Source of the DNA: Mycetocola_B reblochoni
Lineage (GTDB): Bacteria; Actinomycetota; Actinomycetes; Actinomycetales; Microbacteriaceae
Reading direction: 5' to 3'
NCBI RefSeq assembly: GCF_003667525.1
Contig: NZ_RCUW01000012.1
Location: 27,341 to 91,340 of the forward strand
DNA: 64,000 bases
Shown here: in pieces, positions 46,517 to 54,724 of the stretch
How the letters are laid out: every line of letters starts with the position of its first letter
How positions within the stretch are numbered: the stretch's first letter is position 1
The notes under the pieces: model-generated
What the model saw: the letters and a program-made list of their open reading frames with translations, nothing else
Told to the model about the DNA's origin: nothing
Databases searched by the model: none
Program-made: the position numbers and the translations under genes

Positions 46517-47389
46517 TCAGTTGTCCCCGGCCGGCGCGCCGCTGTCCGCGGCGGCGAGACTGCCCAGGAGCCTCATCCGCTCCTCGGTGAGGCTTCCCGC
46601 CTCCGCCGTGTAGGCGAACATGAACCACTCAGGGTTCACGGGAAGGCCCATCGCCTGATAAGACAACTCGAGCTTCCCCACAACAGGGTGGTGGATGCGC
46701 TTCACACCGGTGCGGTGATGACGCACGTTGTGCTCGGACCAGCGGCGACGGAACGTGTCGCTTCGGGTCAGGAGTTCATCGATCAGCCCGGTCAGGGCCG
46801 TGTCGTGCGGGTCGTGGCCGGCATAGCTGCGCAGTGTCGCGACGACGTCGTCAGCGTTGCGCTCCCAGTCGGGGAAGAAAGTCTGCGCCGCGGGGTTCAG
46901 AAACATGAACCGTGCGGTGTTGCCCTGGGCGGTCGGATCGTCGAGCAGCGGTGCGTAGAGCGCGCGGCCCAGAGCGTTGGCGACGACGACGTCCAACCGC
47001 CGGTCGCGCACCCACACCGGGGCGCCCGTCACCGCGTCCAGAAACCGCTGCAGTTCCGGCTTCGTCAGCGGCATCGCAGCCCGAGAGTTGCGGCGCCGTG
47101 GCGGCGGCGGCCCGGCGGCCCGCGCGAGATCGCTGAGGTGATCGTACTCAGCCTCGTCGAGGTGCAGCGCCCGCGCCAGGGAGTCCAGGACCTCGGGCGA
47201 GACGCCGCGGAGATCCCCCCGTTCCATGCGGGCGTAGTACTCGACGCTGATGCCGGTGAGCATGGCGACCTCTTCACGCCGCAGCCCGGGCACGCGGCGA
47301 CGTCCGCCGCCGATGAGGCCCGCGTTCTCCGGCGACATCCGGTCCCTGCGCGAGCGCAGAAACTCCGTCACCTCCGCTCCGTGATCCAT
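46517..47389 (-). CDS. XRE-type HTH regulator with MmyB-like ligand domain
   Basis: A 290-residue regulator. The N-terminal HTH is VPGLRREEVAMLTGISVEYY, followed by ARMERGD. Residues 105-270 form the MmyB-like PAS-type domain (PVWVRDRRLDVVVANALGRA). Such proteins often control neighbouring oxidoreductases; here an AKR lies downstream and an SDR lies divergently. TAGCGT (47397-47402) and seven bases precede the ATG, indicating leaderless transcription. Confidence 0.87.
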   Translation of the reverse strand: MDHGAEVTEFLRSRRDRMSPENAGLIGGGRRRVPGLRREEVAMLTGISVEYYARMERGDLRGVSPEVLDSLARALHLDEAEYDHLSDLARAAGPPPPRRRNSRAAMPLTKPELQRFLDAVTGAPVWVRDRRLDVVVANALGRALYAPLLDDPTAQGNTARFMFLNPAAQTFFPDWERNADDVVATLRSYAGHDPHDTALTGLIDELLTRSDTFRRRWSEHNVRHHRTGVKRIHHPVVGKLELSYQAMGLPVNPEWFMFAYTAEAGSLTEERMRLLGSLAAADSGAPAGDN

Positions 47390-47680
47390 GGCATCAACGC
47401 TAACCCGAGCGGTTGCGGACAGGGCGGAACTATCAGCACCCGGCTCCGATGGGTCCGTCCGTGCGACGGCAGAGACATGCGTCTCCGGCCGACCGCGCGG
47501 AGACCGAGACCGGCTCCTCTCGCATTCGGTTGAGACCTGACAGCCGGGGTCCTCACCCACCAACCGCTGGTTCCTCCCTCACTCCGGCGTCCGGTGGTGT
47601 GCTGGTGGTCGAGAGACGGCCCGCCACGGTCCGTCCAGCACTGCTTCAGCCAGGAGCAGACGACGTCAGGAGAATCGTTC

Positions 47681-48418
47681 ATGAGCACACCCCCGATCCC
47701 CGGCCGCGTCGCGGTCGTCACCGGAGCATCCTCCGGAATCGGCGCCGCGACCGCGCGTGCCCTCGCCGCCGTCGGGTACACGGTCGCGCTCCTGGCGCGT
47801 CGGATCGATCGCATCGAAGCCCTCGCTCGGGAGCTCGGCAACGGGTCGATCGCGATCCGCGCCGACGTGACCGACCGCGACCAGCTCGTCGCCGCGGCCC
47901 GACGCGTCCAGGACGAGCTCGGCGGGGCCGACGTGCTGATGAACAACGCCGGGGTCATGCTGCTCGGGCCGTTCTCCTCGAAGCGGCGGGACGACTACCG
48001 GACCATGGTCGAGGCGAACCTGCTAGGTGCGATCACGGCCACTGAGGTTTTTCTCGACCAGCTCACGAGCGGGAGTGGCGGGGACCTGATCAACATCTCC
48101 TCCGTCGCCGGCCGCACCGCCCGCGCCACCAACGGTGTCTATGCGGCAACGAAGTGGGGCATCAACGGCTGGTCGGAGTCCCTGCGACAGGAGCTGCTGC
48201 CCGACGTGCGGGTGACGCTCATCGAGCCGGGCGTCGTCGACACGGAGCTGCCCAGCCACATCACCGATGAGGCGACCAGGGAAGCCGTGCAGAAGGGCTA
48301 CGACGTGGCGACGGTCACCCCCGAAGACGTCGCCGAGGTCATCGCCTTCGTGCTCGCGCGGCCCCGCCACCTGGCGATCAACGAGGTTCTGCTCCGCCCC
48401 GCCGATCAGCTGGGCTGA
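47681..48418 (+). CDS. Short-chain dehydrogenase/reductase
   Basis: A 245-residue classical SDR with TGASSGIG (14-21), the NNAGV strand, Ser in INISSVAG and YAATKWG as catalytic pair. It is an NAD(P)H-dependent oxidoreductase with unknown substrate. AGGAGA lies about 8 nt before the ATG at 47681. It is divergent from the MmyB-type regulator, its likely controller. It is the last core-like gene before the island. Confidence 0.87.
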   Translation: MSTPPIPGRVAVVTGASSGIGAATARALAAVGYTVALLARRIDRIEALARELGNGSIAIRADVTDRDQLVAAARRVQDELGGADVLMNNAGVMLLGPFSSKRRDDYRTMVEANLLGAITATEVFLDQLTSGSGGDLINISSVAGRTARATNGVYAATKWGINGWSESLRQELLPDVRVTLIEPGVVDTELPSHITDEATREAVQKGYDVATVTPEDVAEVIAFVLARPRHLAINEVLLRPADQLG

Positions 48419-48698
48419 CCGGACGGTGCGACACCAGCGACGGCGCGGGTGTACCGCTTCTCCGCTCCCGGTTCTCCTGGTCGGCCGGCACGGCACCCTC
48501 CGAACCGGGCCACCCGTGGACGCCCCAGGTGCGGTCTCTGTCCCGGTCCGCGCTCGGCTCAGGATCCGGACTCCGACGCCTGACCGCTTGCCGCGGTCGC
48601 GCCATCCGCGTGGAGGCGTGCGGACAGCCGCGCAGCCTCAGGTGCCTTCCGGCGCATCTGTGGAAGCAATTGAGCACTGCGGGAACAGGCGACCACGG
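48419..48698. other. Stretch with no recognisable gene at the island edge
   Basis: About 280 bp after the SDR stop. The open frames here show no family motif or start signal. It may be the left junction of the island, but I found no copy of the tRNA-Val 3' end in it. Confidence 0.5.
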
Positions 48699-48938
48699 GT
48701 TGAGAGGCTGGTTTCCGCCTGGAATCAAGGGAGTTGCGACGATGCGAGGTCCGACGGTGAGGTTGACGACGCTCTGATCGGGGCGTCGGCGAAACCAAAG
48801 AAACGACCTCGAACACGACTCACGGACAGCGAAGTGGACGCTATGCGAACGGCCCGCAAGCAAGGCGTAAGTGTGACTGCCCTCGCCCGCCAGTTCGGCG
48901 TCCATCGCGGCACCGTGTGGGTAAGGACCCGCAGGTGA
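48699..48938 (+). pseudogene. Remnant of a recombinase-type helix-turn-helix protein
   Basis: About 79 codons in one frame end RTRLTDSEVDAMRTARKQGV then SVTALARQFGVHRGTVWVRT. This is the C-terminal HTH seen in resolvase/invertase-type serine recombinases and related small DNA-binding proteins. No start codon with a ribosome site and no catalytic domain precede it, so it looks like a fragment left at the island edge. A short stand-alone HTH protein starting at the internal ATG (48843) is a less likely alternative. Confidence 0.5.
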
Positions 48939-49131
48939 GTGCCCAAAGGCTGCGCCGTCGGAGCGTCACCAAGCTCTGAAGCTTCGTCGCCTGTAGATTC
49001 GACACGCGAAGCGTCAGCCCCGGCAGGTCGACCATCGGCTCGTCGGGTATGGAAAGTCGCGCCGCCCCGATGCGGGCTTCGCTGAGATCGCGGTGGTTGA
49101 GCACAACGACGACAGCACGATAAGGACAGGG
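48939..49131. other. Intergenic region without a recognisable gene
   Basis: The 193 bp between the HTH remnant and the glycine-zipper protein hold no gene I can support. It probably contains the promoter of the latter. Confidence 0.4.
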
Positions 49132-49959
49132 ATGCACGAGAACGGTGGCGCAGACGACGCTCTGACGAGGATGATCACGTCGGGTGCCGGTGCGCTCGGA
49201 ATAGCTGCGGGAGCGGCCCTCGGCACGGCCGTAGCTGGCCCTCCCGGAGCAGTTGCTGGAGCTGCGGCAGGTGCACTGCTGCAGGATGGCATGAAGACCG
49301 TCGCAGGTGATGTAGCGGCGCGATTCACGGCACAGACTGAGCAGGACCGCATGGGCTCGTTGTATGTGCTCGCTCAGAACCAGATTGTGCAACGACTGAA
49401 CGGGGGCGAGCAGCTGCGATCGGAGTCCTTCTTCAGGCCGCGCGAGCGAAAGAAAGCGAAGAAGCTTCGCTCCGAGGCAGATGAGCTACTCGAAGGAACT
49501 TTTCTCGCGGCGCGGAAGGCCTTTGAGGAGCGCAAGGTGGCGCTTCTCGCGAACTTCTACACCAATGTGGTATTCCGGACTGATCTTGATTCTGGACACG
49601 CAAACTACATATTGTCGCTCATGGAGTCGCTGACCTACAGGCAGCTCACTGGCATCTTCATCATTGGCAGTGGTGAGCTGTCAAACACGGTGAGAACAAG
49701 AGACTTCCGAGGTCAGGAAACTCTCGATCCGCTCCAGGTTGGCGTTCTCTTTGAGCTCTATCAACTGGTCAAACTCGATCTGGTGGCAGACTCTGGCGCG
49801 AGCTACATACTTGGCGTTGCGGACATCAATCCGTCACAGCTTCGGCTCCAGGGAACCGGGGCTGAACTTTTCAATCTCATGAGACCGCTAGCCCTCGACT
49901 TCGACGAGTACGGGTACTTCATCAACGCGTTCAAGGCAGACTTCCTGAACCTTCAATAG
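49132..49959 (+). CDS. Hypothetical protein with N-terminal glycine-zipper segment
   Basis: A 275-residue protein I do not recognise with confidence. Residues about 15-55 form a Gly/Ala-rich hydrophobic stretch (GAGALGIAAGAALGTAVAG) resembling a glycine zipper or membrane hairpin. The rest is soluble, with basic helices (FRPRERKKAKKLRSEADELL) and Leu/Tyr-rich segments. Base composition is lower in G+C than the flanking core genes. Its place beside a type I RM and Abi operon makes a defence role possible, but this is only contextual. ATG at 49132 has AAGGA nearby; a GTG at 49093 is an alternative. Confidence 0.7.
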   Translation: MHENGGADDALTRMITSGAGALGIAAGAALGTAVAGPPGAVAGAAAGALLQDGMKTVAGDVAARFTAQTEQDRMGSLYVLAQNQIVQRLNGGEQLRSESFFRPRERKKAKKLRSEADELLEGTFLAARKAFEERKVALLANFYTNVVFRTDLDSGHANYILSLMESLTYRQLTGIFIIGSGELSNTVRTRDFRGQETLDPLQVGVLFELYQLVKLDLVADSGASYILGVADINPSQLRLQGTGAELFNLMRPLALDFDEYGYFINAFKADFLNLQ

Positions 49960-50040
49960 CCCGCGCAGCGGAAGCAGTAAGTCAACTGCCTTCGTGGTTC
50001 CCTTGCTTAGCCTCCTCGATCAAACCCTGTGTTGGCCTAA

Positions 50041-51519
50041 CTAATCAGCGGAGGAGGTTTCCAGCGCGGCGGCGACTGCCTCGAACTCGGCGAGAGCAGC
50101 CGTGAGGTCTTCAACGATTTCGCGGGCGATGACGTCGGGTGCGGGCAGCGAGTCGAGGTCGTCGAGGGAGTCATCGCGCAGCCAGGTGATGTCGAGGTTG
50201 ACCTTGTCGCGGGCGATCAGCTCGTCGTACTCGAACGACTTCCAGCGTTCTGATTCCAGGCGCGCGTCGCGTGATGAGCCTGCCAGGTACGACTCGACGA
50301 ACTCGTTCAGATGGGCTCTGCGCAGCGGGTTCTGCTTGAGAGTGAAGTGCTGGTTCGTGCGCAGGTCGTACACCCAGAGCTTCCGAGTCCAGGGAGTCTC
50401 ACTCGCGGGCTTCTTGTCGAAGAACAGCACGTTCGCCTTGACACCTTGGGCGTAGAAGATTCCGGTCGGGAGACGGAGGATGGTGTGCAAGTCGAAGTCA
50501 TTGAGGAGCTTGCGTCGCAGCACTTCGCCCGCTCCACCTTCGAAGAGCACGTTGTCGGGCAGCACAACGGCCGCACGACCGTTGATGTCGAGGATCGTCA
50601 TGATGTGCTGCAGGAAGTTGAGCTGCTTGTTCGAGGTAGTGGTGACGAAGTCGGCCCGCTCGATCTCGGTGTCTTCCTTCGACTCGCGGCCATCGGCACC
50701 GACCATCGTCATCGACGACTTCCTTCCGAACGGGGGGTTGGAGAGCACGACGCTGTAGCGCTCTCCGGGATCGGCGATGAGCGCATCGCGCACGTCGATC
50801 AGCGAGTCGCCGTCGGGAGTGCCGATGCCGTGAAGCAGGAGATTCATCGCGGCTAGCCGTGCGGTACCGTCCACGAGTTCCGTGCCGTGAGCGAAGTGAT
50901 CGCGCAGCCGGTCGCGTTGGATCGGCGTCAGCCGCTCTGCGTGGCTCGATGCATAATCGTGGGCGACGAGGAGGAACCCACCCGTACCGCACGCGGGGTC
51001 GATCACGGAGTCATCGGCCGTCGGCTGGATCACGTCGACGATTGCCTGAATCAGATCGCGCGGGGTGAAGTACTGACCAGCACCCGATCCCTTGTCGGAC
51101 GCACCCTTTGCGAGTAGCTGCTCGTAGGCGTCACCCTTAATATCGGTTCCGGAGGCCGACCACTGCTCTTTGTCGATCAGGTCAACGATGAGACGCTTGA
51201 GTTTCGCCGGGTCCTGGATCCGGTTCTGAGCCTTGCGGAAGATGACTCCGAGAGTGCCGGGCTGCCCGGCCAGCCCCACGAGGATTCGCGCATACTCGGC
51301 TTCGAGCGCCGCACCTTCGGCGTCGAGCAGACGCTGCCATGAGTATTCCTGCGGCACAATCTGCTGCGGCTTCAGTTTTCTCGTCGCGCGTTCGTGCGCC
51401 ATCTTGAGGAATAGCAGATAGGTGAGCTGCTCAATGTAGTCGAGCACCCCCACCCCGTCGTCACGGAGGAGGTTACGGAACGAGTCGAGCTTGTCGACCA
51501 AACGCCGAGAATCAGTCAT
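50041..51519 (-). CDS. hsdM: Type I restriction-modification methyltransferase subunit
   Basis: A 492-residue HsdM. The SAM-binding motif is DPACGTGGF (174-182) and the catalytic N6-adenine motif NPPFG (261-265). The N-terminal helical HsdM_N domain (YIEQLTYLLFLKMAHERATR) precedes them. Together with HsdS it methylates adenine in a bipartite target. The start overlaps the Abi gene stop by 4 bp. It is the last gene of the operon, unlike the common R-M-S order. Confidence 0.94.
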   Translation of the reverse strand: MTDSRRLVDKLDSFRNLLRDDGVGVLDYIEQLTYLLFLKMAHERATRKLKPQQIVPQEYSWQRLLDAEGAALEAEYARILVGLAGQPGTLGVIFRKAQNRIQDPAKLKRLIVDLIDKEQWSASGTDIKGDAYEQLLAKGASDKGSGAGQYFTPRDLIQAIVDVIQPTADDSVIDPACGTGGFLLVAHDYASSHAERLTPIQRDRLRDHFAHGTELVDGTARLAAMNLLLHGIGTPDGDSLIDVRDALIADPGERYSVVLSNPPFGRKSSMTMVGADGRESKEDTEIERADFVTTTSNKQLNFLQHIMTILDINGRAAVVLPDNVLFEGGAGEVLRRKLLNDFDLHTILRLPTGIFYAQGVKANVLFFDKKPASETPWTRKLWVYDLRTNQHFTLKQNPLRRAHLNEFVESYLAGSSRDARLESERWKSFEYDELIARDKVNLDITWLRDDSLDDLDSLPAPDVIAREIVEDLTAALAEFEAVAAALETSSAD

Positions 51520-52481
51520 TGCGGCCTCCTCGACCAGAACGGATCATTGCGCCACATCTCGGGGAATCCCATCTCCTCGACCCGGCGAGCATGAATCTCC
51601 ATGAACGAAGTTTCGACGAGATCGCGGACCTTGCCACGCCAGGTTGTTCCCGGTGAGGCCGCATCGAGCAGAAGACCCATCACACACAGCGCGCCGTAGA
51701 GTCGCTCGCTCTGCCCCTCCGGGAGATTGACAAGTTCTGGAATCGTCCTCATAGCAGCAGTGCCGACCGGGGTGAAGGACCTGTTCCACAGTCGCGCATG
51801 GTGAGCACTCGTGTTGCGTACGATCGCTAGCTGCTCAAACCATCGCACGAGCGGATGGTTCTTCTTCGCTCGATCCGCCTGACTCTTGCGCAATGCTCCG
51901 AGGTCGATCTCCACACCAAGCCGCTCGGCAATCTCCCATTGCACTCTCGCAGGCAATCCCTCATAGAGGCGGGATACGTCCGCGAAGTCGAGCACCTCCG
52001 ACAGTACCCAGATCGGCAACTGCCCACCGTAGTGCTCATCGTGATGTCGCACAGCATCGTTGCGGCGGCGCGAACGGTCGATGCGCCTCTGTGCGGTGGT
52101 CAACCAGGATGCGTGATCGAACGTGGGGCGAAAGTGCGCTCTGTCGAGGTACGCCAAAGCGCCATACGCGCCGACCGTCTCGTTGAGCTGTGCGCGGAGC
52201 ATCACCTCGACCCGCTCCACGCCGTCATGGACGAGCGTGCGGAGCTTGCGGTCGAACTCATACAGAGCCACCACATCAGTAAAGGACGTGCCGGGCTCGA
52301 ACGAGTCCCCACGCTGGTTACCCTTCAGGACCCGATACGGATACCAGTAGCCGCTCAGCCGGTAGTAGCCGACGCTCCCAAGCCACTGCGCTGCGAACAC
52401 AGGGTCGAGCGCCATGCCGCGCTGCTCCAGCTTGGCAAGGTGCTCATCGAGCGAGCCGTATGGCTTGACAGGGCGCGTCAC
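51516..52481 (-). CDS. Abi_2-family (AbiD/AbiF-like) abortive infection protein
   Basis: A 321-residue protein of the Abi_2 family. It opens with the family motif YGSLDEHLAKLEQRG, then GYYRLSGYWYPYR, and carries VRNTSAHHARLWN (R222-x4-H227), the HEPN-type RNase-like motif. Related proteins stop phage spread by killing or arresting the infected cell, probably by RNA cleavage. It is embedded in the type I RM operon, overlapping hsdM by 4 bp. GTG at 52481 with AGGGA 8 nt upstream is preferred; TTG at 52499 is possible. Confidence 0.85.
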   Translation of the reverse strand: MTRPVKPYGSLDEHLAKLEQRGMALDPVFAAQWLGSVGYYRLSGYWYPYRVLKGNQRGDSFEPGTSFTDVVALYEFDRKLRTLVHDGVERVEVMLRAQLNETVGAYGALAYLDRAHFRPTFDHASWLTTAQRRIDRSRRRNDAVRHHDEHYGGQLPIWVLSEVLDFADVSRLYEGLPARVQWEIAERLGVEIDLGALRKSQADRAKKNHPLVRWFEQLAIVRNTSAHHARLWNRSFTPVGTAAMRTIPELVNLPEGQSERLYGALCVMGLLLDAASPGTTWRGKVRDLVETSFMEIHARRVEEMGFPEMWRNDPFWSRRPQ

Positions 52482-52589
52482 CCGAGCGATCCCTGACAAG
52501 AGATCCAGCCCACACCAGAAGACTGGGCGGGCTGAACTGTTGACTCAAGTGTAACCCCACTCCTGGCCGTAGGCCAAGTGCTGCGAGCT

Positions 52590-53492
52590 TCAGTCATCCT
52601 CGACCCCGCGGCTCTCCCACGCACCGAACGAGCCCTCGGGGCCCACCCACTCGACGCGCCCGTTGCACGAGCGGCCGAGTGCGACCGCCCCCGCTGTCGA
52701 GGGTGAGCCGAAGACGATGTCACGGGTTGTTCGGGCCGTCCCACTCTCGACCACGATGGAGCCATCGGCAACCAGGCCCTCATGCTGTGCGCGGTAGTTC
52801 GCGTAGGCCTTCTGGGTACTGCGCGCGTTACCCACGCCGTGCCAAGTTGGGACAACGACGGAGCCACTAAGCATGATGAACTCACCGTCGATCTGCTGTG
52901 CGCGCGCGTCAACGGTTCTGTGCTTGTTCGTCAGTGTGAACACCGGAGACTCTGCGGGTGAGGAGACGACAGTTTGCGACCTCGCCGCGCGCACCCGGAT
53001 GGCGTTGACTCCGAGCACAGGAAGCACAATCTGCAGCTCGCCGAGGAAGTACTCCATGTCTGACACGTCGGCCTCGGGCAGCCTGGGCCGCGGCGGAGCC
53101 GTCCCGTTCTCCAGCGTGACTCGCCCGGCCTGCTGGGCGAGTTCGATCAGGCGCGACTCCAGGTAGCGCACGTGCGATTTCGTGAGGTTCGTGTCCTTCG
53201 AGGTGATGAGCACCGCCTGGCTCCAGAACGACTTCTCTTTAGCATGAGCACGGAGCCGTGTTGCCACGACATCGGCCTCGCCGACGTAGCAGCGGGTGTC
53301 ACCAACAGCGTCTTCGTCCTCACCCAGCAGCAAGTAGGCGCCGGTGCGCTCGGCTTCCTCACGACGCAGTAGCTCCGCAAGGTCAGAACGGCGCGCAGAG
53401 AGCACGCTGCCCGTCCAGTTCGTGATCTCCGCCGTTGTCAAACCGCCGGGAGTGCCGTCCACGAGGAAGAGCTTGACCTGCTTACCGTTCAT
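52590..53492 (-). CDS. GIY-YIG nuclease-like protein with DUF4357-type C-terminus
   Basis: A 300-residue protein. Residues about 50-115 contain a degenerate GIY-YIG core: GAYLLLGEDE, RCYVGEADVVATRLRAH and the ESRLIELAQ helix with its Glu. The C-terminal 100 residues resemble the DUF4357 module. Proteins of this type often sit inside type I RM operons. The role is unknown; an RM accessory or modification-sensing function is inferred. It overlaps hsdS by 4 bp, and 108 bp separate it from the Abi gene. Confidence 0.78.
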   Translation of the reverse strand: MNGKQVKLFLVDGTPGGLTTAEITNWTGSVLSARRSDLAELLRREEAERTGAYLLLGEDEDAVGDTRCYVGEADVVATRLRAHAKEKSFWSQAVLITSKDTNLTKSHVRYLESRLIELAQQAGRVTLENGTAPPRPRLPEADVSDMEYFLGELQIVLPVLGVNAIRVRAARSQTVVSSPAESPVFTLTNKHRTVDARAQQIDGEFIMLSGSVVVPTWHGVGNARSTQKAYANYRAQHEGLVADGSIVVESGTARTTRDIVFGSPSTAGAVALGRSCNGRVEWVGPEGSFGAWESRGVEDD

Positions 53493-54724
53493 GTCTCAAT
53501 CCTCCCCTCGACCACTGACATTTCCGACGAGGCTCCCGTGAGGCGGCCCGAGAAGGCTGCCCCGAGGAGGGAGCGGCGGAGGGCACTGGAGCGTTCACGT
53601 GCAGCACCCGTAGCCTGTGTGAGCCGTCCGAGAGTCTCGCGTCTCGCTGCGACCTCGGCAAAGATACGGCGCTGATCCGGCAATGACGGAACCGGGACGA
53701 CGACGCGACCCAGATCTCTCTGGTTGACCTTATAGATTCCGGCAGTTGTCTTGGCCACTTGCTCGATCTGGCGACGGACGCTCGTCGAGTTCCACACAAG
53801 CGCGAGAAATCCCGCGTCGAGTAGGTCAGCACGCGGGCGCGCTCGTATCAACGTATCTGGGAAAGCGACAGGATCGGGGTCCTCCGCGACGAGCCCACCT
53901 CGACCTACCAGATGCAGACTTCCGTTTCCCCGCGAGATGAGAAAGTCACCTTGATGTACAAGGAATCGCTCCGCTTCGTCCGCTGTCCACGCGCCCGGCT
54001 TGCGCTCTCGAAGATCGACCATGCCGTCGTTGAGTGCCGTAAGTCGAAGTACCGGAAATCCGCCTTTGCGTGTCTTCACCGAGCGCCCATTGGCGAGATC
54101 GCGGCCGAGCAGACTTGTCAACGGGAGCTCATCGCAGGTTGCATCTGCCAACGCGTGGGCCAGCACATGGGCACTGAGAGCCGATGTCCTCCTTGCCGCG
54201 GCGTCAAGTTGCGAATCGGCGGCGTCGAGGCGGGAGAGGTGGTCTTCGAGGGTCGCGACGATCCGGCGCTGCTCCTCCAGCGGAGGCACCGGCATCGAGA
54301 CCGAGCGCACCTCACGATCGAGAACAGCGGGGTAACTCACACCCTTCTGGTACGGAAGCACCTGGTCGAACATCTCTTGCGAGATCGTGAAGTAGTACAA
54401 GAACTTGGGCTCAAGCCGAGGCCCAGGTCGCAGCACTGAGAAACCGGTAGAAGCAAACTCTCCGTCGAGCGGTCCGTCGACGTACGCAATCTTCTCCAAG
54501 TAAGGGCGAACCGTCGCAAAAACAGTGTCCCCAGCAGCCACGATTTGGCGGCATCGGCTCGGTGCACCGACGGAGTCAATCTCCGGAACGTCACCGAGGC
54601 GATGGAGTGTCCCATCGATGCCTCCGATATCGATGTATCTGATACGCGCTCTACCTGTCGCTACCGGGTCGCGCTTCACCACTTTGAGGCAGACGTCACC
54701 GAGCGTCGCCCTCTCCCACGTCAC
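53489..54724 (-). CDS. hsdS: Type I restriction-modification specificity subunit
   Basis: A 411-residue HsdS with two target-recognition domains. The first ends in PVPPLEEQRRIVATLEDHLS, the conserved spacer helix, and the second in VPVPSLPDQRRIFAEVAARR. The two helices set the gap of the bipartite target, which cannot be predicted here. The GTG at 54724 overlaps the hsdR stop by 4 bp. Codon use is island-like. Confidence 0.92.
   Translation of the reverse strand: MTWERATLGDVCLKVVKRDPVATGRARIRYIDIGGIDGTLHRLGDVPEIDSVGAPSRCRQIVAAGDTVFATVRPYLEKIAYVDGPLDGEFASTGFSVLRPGPRLEPKFLYYFTISQEMFDQVLPYQKGVSYPAVLDREVRSVSMPVPPLEEQRRIVATLEDHLSRLDAADSQLDAAARRTSALSAHVLAHALADATCDELPLTSLLGRDLANGRSVKTRKGGFPVLRLTALNDGMVDLRERKPGAWTADEAERFLVHQGDFLISRGNGSLHLVGRGGLVAEDPDPVAFPDTLIRARPRADLLDAGFLALVWNSTSVRRQIEQVAKTTAGIYKVNQRDLGRVVVPVPSLPDQRRIFAEVAARRETLGRLTQATGAARERSSALRRSLLGAAFSGRLTGASSEMSVVEGRIET

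Noticed and set aside
48419..49131. Direct repeat of the tRNA-Val 3' end as the left attachment site
   Set aside because: I looked for the T-arm sequence and found no convincing copy; serine recombinases leave only a very short shared core.
48841..49392. Minus-strand frame over the glycine-zipper protein
   Set aside because: It has no motif or start signal, and the plus-strand frame has a ribosome site and protein-like composition.
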